Shown one piece after another: positions 60,930 through 64,000 of a stretch of 64,000 bases of DNA; position 1 is the first letter of the stretch, and every line of letters starts with the position of its first letter. A model generated the notes under the pieces. The model saw nothing but the letters and a program-made list of their open reading frames with translations. It did no database searches and had not been told where the DNA came from. Source of the DNA: Chryseobacterium sp. (GTDB lineage Bacteria; Bacteroidota; Bacteroidia; Flavobacteriales; Weeksellaceae); contig NZ_CP044507.1 in assembly GCF_008831505.1 (NCBI RefSeq), positions 2,480,001 through 2,544,000 of the forward strand. Direction: 5' to 3'. The position numbers were made by a program, and so were the translations under genes.

Positions 60930-63248
60930 ATGATTTACACAGACTTTAAAGTGAATAACACCTACTGGCCACGGCTCCTGACAACTGCACTGCTTCTCCT
61001 TTCATTGTTTTCTGCAGCGCAGACAGATGAAAGACAGATGGACGAAATCATCCTCAAAAAAGGCAAAAAGGTTTATAAGAATAAGAAAGAAAACCCTGCC
61101 TATGCCATTATGCAGGAAGTCTGGAAGCGCAAACGCAACAATGGCCTTGATAAATTTGACACCTACTCCTTCCGCGAATACGAAAAGATCCAGTTCGATA
61201 TGGCCAACCTGGACAGTGCATTTATGAACCGCCGGATCTTCAGGAAACTCGATTTTATATTTGAGTATGCCGATTCTGCAGCCAACGGCAGACTGGCGCT
61301 CCCCCTCTTCCTTAATGAATCGGTATACACCAATTTAGGCCAGAACAATCCGTCCAAAAAAAAGAAACGGCTCCTGGTGGCCCAAAAGACTTCCGGCTTC
61401 GAGGATAACCAGATCGTTACCCTCACCGCGAAGAACCTTTACAGGGAGATCGACATTTATGACAATACGATCAATTACTTCGACATCGGTTTTCAAAGTC
61501 CTGTATCACGGGACGGGTTCAGCACCTATAATTACGAGCTTATGGATACCCTGACCATAAACGGGCAGGAGGTTTACCATATCCGTTACGAACCCCGCCG
61601 CTCTGATGTTCTCGCTTTTGAAGGACAACTTTACATTTCCACAGACCACTACGCCGTGACCCAGGCTACCCTGCGTTCCACCAAAAAGATGAGTGTAAAT
61701 TTCGTGAATGGGATATTCACCGAACTTGAATATGATAATCCTGACGACAGCACTTTTATCCCCAAAAAATACCGGACTGTACTTGATCTTTCAGCCTTTT
61801 CCAAAAATAAAGATGCCAAAAGCCTTACCGCCACCCGAAGTGTAGACTATACGGACTATAAATTCAATCCGGCGCTTACAAATGCGGACTTTGAAACCAA
61901 AGAAGAGGAGTTAAGCGAGGATTTTGTCCGTAAAGATGAGCAATATTGGGAGGCAGCCCGTACAGACTCTTTAAACCAACAGGAAAAAGGAATTTATGAA
62001 ATGCTGGAAAAACTGGAGGAAACACCACGCTTCCGTCGCATCACAAAAACCTATGAGACCTTTGCCTCCGGATATTATAATGTGGGAAATGCTGTTGATA
62101 TAGGCGATCTGTATTCTGTTTACGGCAACAATGAAGTGGAAGGCCACCGGATCCGCCTGGGCGGCCGAACATACTTCTCACAAAATGACGACTGGCGCAT
62201 CCAGGGTTATGGTGCCTACGGCTTCAAAGACCGAAAGTTCAAGTACGGTGCCGAGGCCAAATATATGTTCAATAAGGTAAACAGATTCACCCTGGGTGCA
62301 GGTACCCGCAGAGATGTGATGCAGCTGGGCGTACAGCTTACTACAGACGATGGAATTATGTCCCGGAGCTTTGCCTCGTCCTCTGTATTCGGAAGGGGTG
62401 AAAATGCCTCACTAAGCTCCGTAAACCAAACGAATGTATTTGCCGCTATTGATCCCTTAAAAAACTTAACAGTAAGGCTGGACGGCACGCTGCAAAGTAT
62501 AAAATCGGCCAATGAAGCAGGATTCAACCTCTACTACCATGATAATGACGGAATGCTGCGTAAAACAGTTAACGATTCCCATGTTACACTGAGCCTGATC
62601 GCCAGACCAGGCGCAAAATTCTCACAAACCGGTGTAGACCGTTATGAGCACAGCACGCTGGCACCCACCATTGTCCTGAAATACACCCGCGGGCTGGAAA
62701 ACCTCTTCAATGCTGACTACGGCTATAACAAACTACAGTTCATGTTTTTTAAACCCATGCTCATCGGCAGCTGGGGAAAATCCTTTATTAACCTGGAAGC
62801 CGGAAAGAATTTCGACCCTGTTCCGCTGGCGCTGCAGAATGTGATCCCCGGAAACCAGTCCTACAGTTTGGTGGCCAATACCTTTTCGCAGCTTAATTAC
62901 TATGAATTTGTAGCTGATACTTATACCACGGGACATCTGGAACACCACTTCAACGGGAAGATCCTTTCCTTTATCCCTTTAATCAAAAAACTGAAACTTC
63001 GCGAAGTCGCATTTATCCGCGGGGCGTACGGTACACTGAGCGAAGCCTCAAAGAATATTAACCTGGAAGGATATAAGTATTCAGCTCCGGACCGGAATAT
63101 CTATTATGAATACGGATTTGGGATTGAAAACATCGGCTGGGGCAACCTCCGGTTCCTGCGAGTAGATTTCAACTGGCGGGGCAATTACCTGACCAGGCCC
63201 GATGTACAAAAATTCGGAATCAAGGCGGGAATCCAGTTCTTTTACTAG
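60930..63248 (+). CDS. DUF5686 family outer-membrane protein
   Basis: 772 aa. A signal peptide (LLTTALLLLSLFSAAQ) is followed by the DUF5686 core with KENPAYAIMQEVWKRKRNN, TLTINGQEVYHIRYEPRR, then a C-terminal beta-barrel ending in the aromatic-tipped GIKAGIQFFY, an outer-membrane insertion signal. Most relatives carry an N-terminal carboxypeptidase-regulatory-like domain before this core; it is missing here. Function unknown. The frame opens at 60864 inside the tRNA terminator; ATG 60930 is the realistic start. Confidence 0.85.
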   Translation: MIYTDFKVNNTYWPRLLTTALLLLSLFSAAQTDERQMDEIILKKGKKVYKNKKENPAYAIMQEVWKRKRNNGLDKFDTYSFREYEKIQFDMANLDSAFMNRRIFRKLDFIFEYADSAANGRLALPLFLNESVYTNLGQNNPSKKKKRLLVAQKTSGFEDNQIVTLTAKNLYREIDIYDNTINYFDIGFQSPVSRDGFSTYNYELMDTLTINGQEVYHIRYEPRRSDVLAFEGQLYISTDHYAVTQATLRSTKKMSVNFVNGIFTELEYDNPDDSTFIPKKYRTVLDLSAFSKNKDAKSLTATRSVDYTDYKFNPALTNADFETKEEELSEDFVRKDEQYWEAARTDSLNQQEKGIYEMLEKLEETPRFRRITKTYETFASGYYNVGNAVDIGDLYSVYGNNEVEGHRIRLGGRTYFSQNDDWRIQGYGAYGFKDRKFKYGAEAKYMFNKVNRFTLGAGTRRDVMQLGVQLTTDDGIMSRSFASSSVFGRGENASLSSVNQTNVFAAIDPLKNLTVRLDGTLQSIKSANEAGFNLYYHDNDGMLRKTVNDSHVTLSLIARPGAKFSQTGVDRYEHSTLAPTIVLKYTRGLENLFNADYGYNKLQFMFFKPMLIGSWGKSFINLEAGKNFDPVPLALQNVIPGNQSYSLVANTFSQLNYYEFVADTYTTGHLEHHFNGKILSFIPLIKKLKLREVAFIRGAYGTLSEASKNINLEGYKYSAPDRNIYYEYGFGIENIGWGNLRFLRVDFNWRGNYLTRPDVQKFGIKAGIQFFY

Positions 63249-63381
63249 CAGATTTTTCTATTTCAATTCATTATCAAACACTTAACTGTTACATTTACAT
63301 AATTTCATTGTAGTTTTATAAGTCTGGCACGATTTTAAGTCCTAATTCAGTCAGAAGCCTATCAGGTCTTCACACACAGAA

Positions 63382-63579
63382 ATGACTGCAACTACATATA
63401 TGAAACAGATAGTAAGGATGATTCTTCTGGGAGCTGTAACTGTGCTCACGGGAGCGGGGATTATGTTCCGCGGAACAGAGGAGAGTGGGTTTATGTACAA
63501 TACAATAATGGTATCAGGAATACTGATAATGGTTTATGCCCTTTACCTGCTGTACGGTTTCAGGCGTCGCAACTCTTAG
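63382..63579 (+). CDS. Small two-helix membrane protein
   Basis: 65 aa. Two hydrophobic helices, IVRMILLGAVTVLTGAGIMF and MYNTIMVSGILIMVYALYLL, joined by a short polar loop and ended by GFRRRNS. The family was not recognised. ATG 63382 lies 21 bp before another ATG at 63400, which could also start. It has a hairpin terminator after it. Confidence 0.5.
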   Translation: MTATTYMKQIVRMILLGAVTVLTGAGIMFRGTEESGFMYNTIMVSGILIMVYALYLLYGFRRRNS

Positions 63580-63602
63580 CAGTTCATATTAACAAAGAAT
63601 AT

Positions 63603-63633
63603 ATTCCGGCTCATAAATGGGCTGGATTTTTTA
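63603..63633 (+). terminator. Intrinsic terminator of the small membrane protein gene
   Basis: An 8-bp stem with two G-U pairs, TCCGGCTC with GGGCTGGA around an ATAAAT loop, followed by TTTTTT. Confidence 0.65.
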
Positions 63634-63682
63634 TAACCATTCAAATGATCCCGGATATTGAGCAAGATCAATATGAACAGAC

Positions 63683-63718
63683 AAAAAAAATCCCCGACTC
63701 ATTAAGAATCAGGGATTT
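63683..63718 (-). terminator. rpmA intrinsic terminator
   Basis: 13-bp stem with two G-U pairs, 63688-63700 with 63706-63718, followed on the minus strand by eight T (63683-63690). It lies 33 bp after the rpmA stop. Confidence 0.85.
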
Positions 63719-63751
63719 ATATTTTATGCCGGTAAAACCGGAACGCTTTAC

Positions 63752-64000
63752 TTATGCGTTAGGCTCAACAGATACAAAAGATCTGTTGTTTTGCTTCTTT
63801 CTGAAGACAACCTTTCCGTCTACAAGTGCATGGAGAGTGTGGTCCTTACCAATACCCACGTTTTCACCCGGGTGGTGCTGAGTACCTCTCTGTCTTACAA
63901 TAATGTTTCCGGCAATCGCTGCCTGTCCTCCGAAAATCTTTACACCCAGTCTCTTGGAATGCGATTCTCTACCGTTTTTGGAACTACCAACTCCTTTTTT
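63752..64000 (-). CDS. rpmA: 50S ribosomal protein L27 (partial)
   Basis: 83 codons, minus strand, open at the right window edge. The translation starts [20 protein letters not shown] and continues [17 protein letters not shown], the L27 signature; only about three codons (MAH-type) are missing. It ends at TAA 63752-63754. L27 is a large-subunit protein near the peptidyl transferase centre, and rplU (L21) is expected just upstream, outside the window. Confidence 0.96.
   Translation of the reverse strand, partial: KKGVGSSKNGRESHSKRLGVKIFGGQAAIAGNIIVRQRGTQHHPGENVGIGKDHTLHALVDGKVVFRKKQNNRSFVSVEPNA

Noticed and set aside
1-64000. CRISPR arrays, insertion sequences, prophage genes and replication origin
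   Set aside because: No regularly spaced repeats, transposase-like frames, phage structural genes or dnaA-box clusters were seen on either strand.

Overview
The window is a chromosomal segment of a Flavobacteriia bacterium, most likely Weeksellaceae (Chryseobacterium/Kaistella relatives). The evidence is Bacteroidetes-type promoters (TTTG-N19-TAnnTTTG, clearest before tRNA-Asn, metK and rseP), Bacteroidetes-restricted families (DUF4835/PorD, DUF5687, DUF5686, LptE and BamD of the Bacteroidetes type), starts with little Shine-Dalgarno signal, and a flexirubin-type pigment cluster edge. No IS element, prophage, CRISPR array or replication origin was seen. Coding density is high and no gap without a gene exceeds 300 bp; the longest, about 250 bp at 43729-43981, holds only promoter-like sequence.

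Layout. 1-3255: edge of an aryl-polyene/flexirubin-type cluster (tyrosine ammonia-lyase, cut by the window; halogenase-like flavoprotein; PaaK-like adenylate-forming enzyme). 3336-9464: ileS, a zinc-less DksA-like protein, two small proteins, lspA, trpS. 9521-13466: PEGA lipoprotein, YjjG-like phosphatase, an ECF sigma factor with an unannotated 44-aa ORF behind it, a small secreted protein, metK with a structured leader. 13656-16131: oxyR divergent from a catalase homologue that lacks the distal catalytic histidine. 16203-18869: crotonase, dCMP deaminase, xerD, Nudix. 18882-26377 (minus): ABC exporter pair, recN, porD, coaBC, rpoZ, bamD. 26483-29619: TetR regulator, TatD, TcdA, RnpA, DUF4126.

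29631-35738 (minus): miaB, sigma-54 activator, lptE, a long acidic protein with a TPR-like end, half-size TauE/SafE, TIMP-like secreted protein. 35828-39576 (minus): five tandem secreted proteins built from TonB C-terminal-like modules without a membrane anchor, the most distinctive accessory region here. 39696-43728: lysA, an exonuclease with a degenerate GIY-YIG-like domain, a HerA-like ATPase. 43982-47300: GreA-like protein, then a sulfite exporter, a persulfide dioxygenase-rhodanese fusion, a cupin and DUF3820, which looks like a sulfide detoxification set. 47349-51857: prolyl oligopeptidase lipoprotein, small membrane protein, radical SAM protein, 2OG-Fe(II) oxygenase. 51990-55241: menD, pabC-like and pabB (chorismate use). 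55293-60695: two membrane proteins, AI-2E family permease, thioredoxin, omega-amidase, rseP. 60769-64000: tRNA-Asn, DUF5686 protein, small membrane protein, and rpmA lacking only its first three codons.

The most notable observations are the catalase homologue with glycine in place of the essential distal histidine opposite an OxyR that keeps both redox cysteines, and the five-gene secreted TonB-CTD-like family. All functional statements rest on motif and family recognition by eye; no database search was run.
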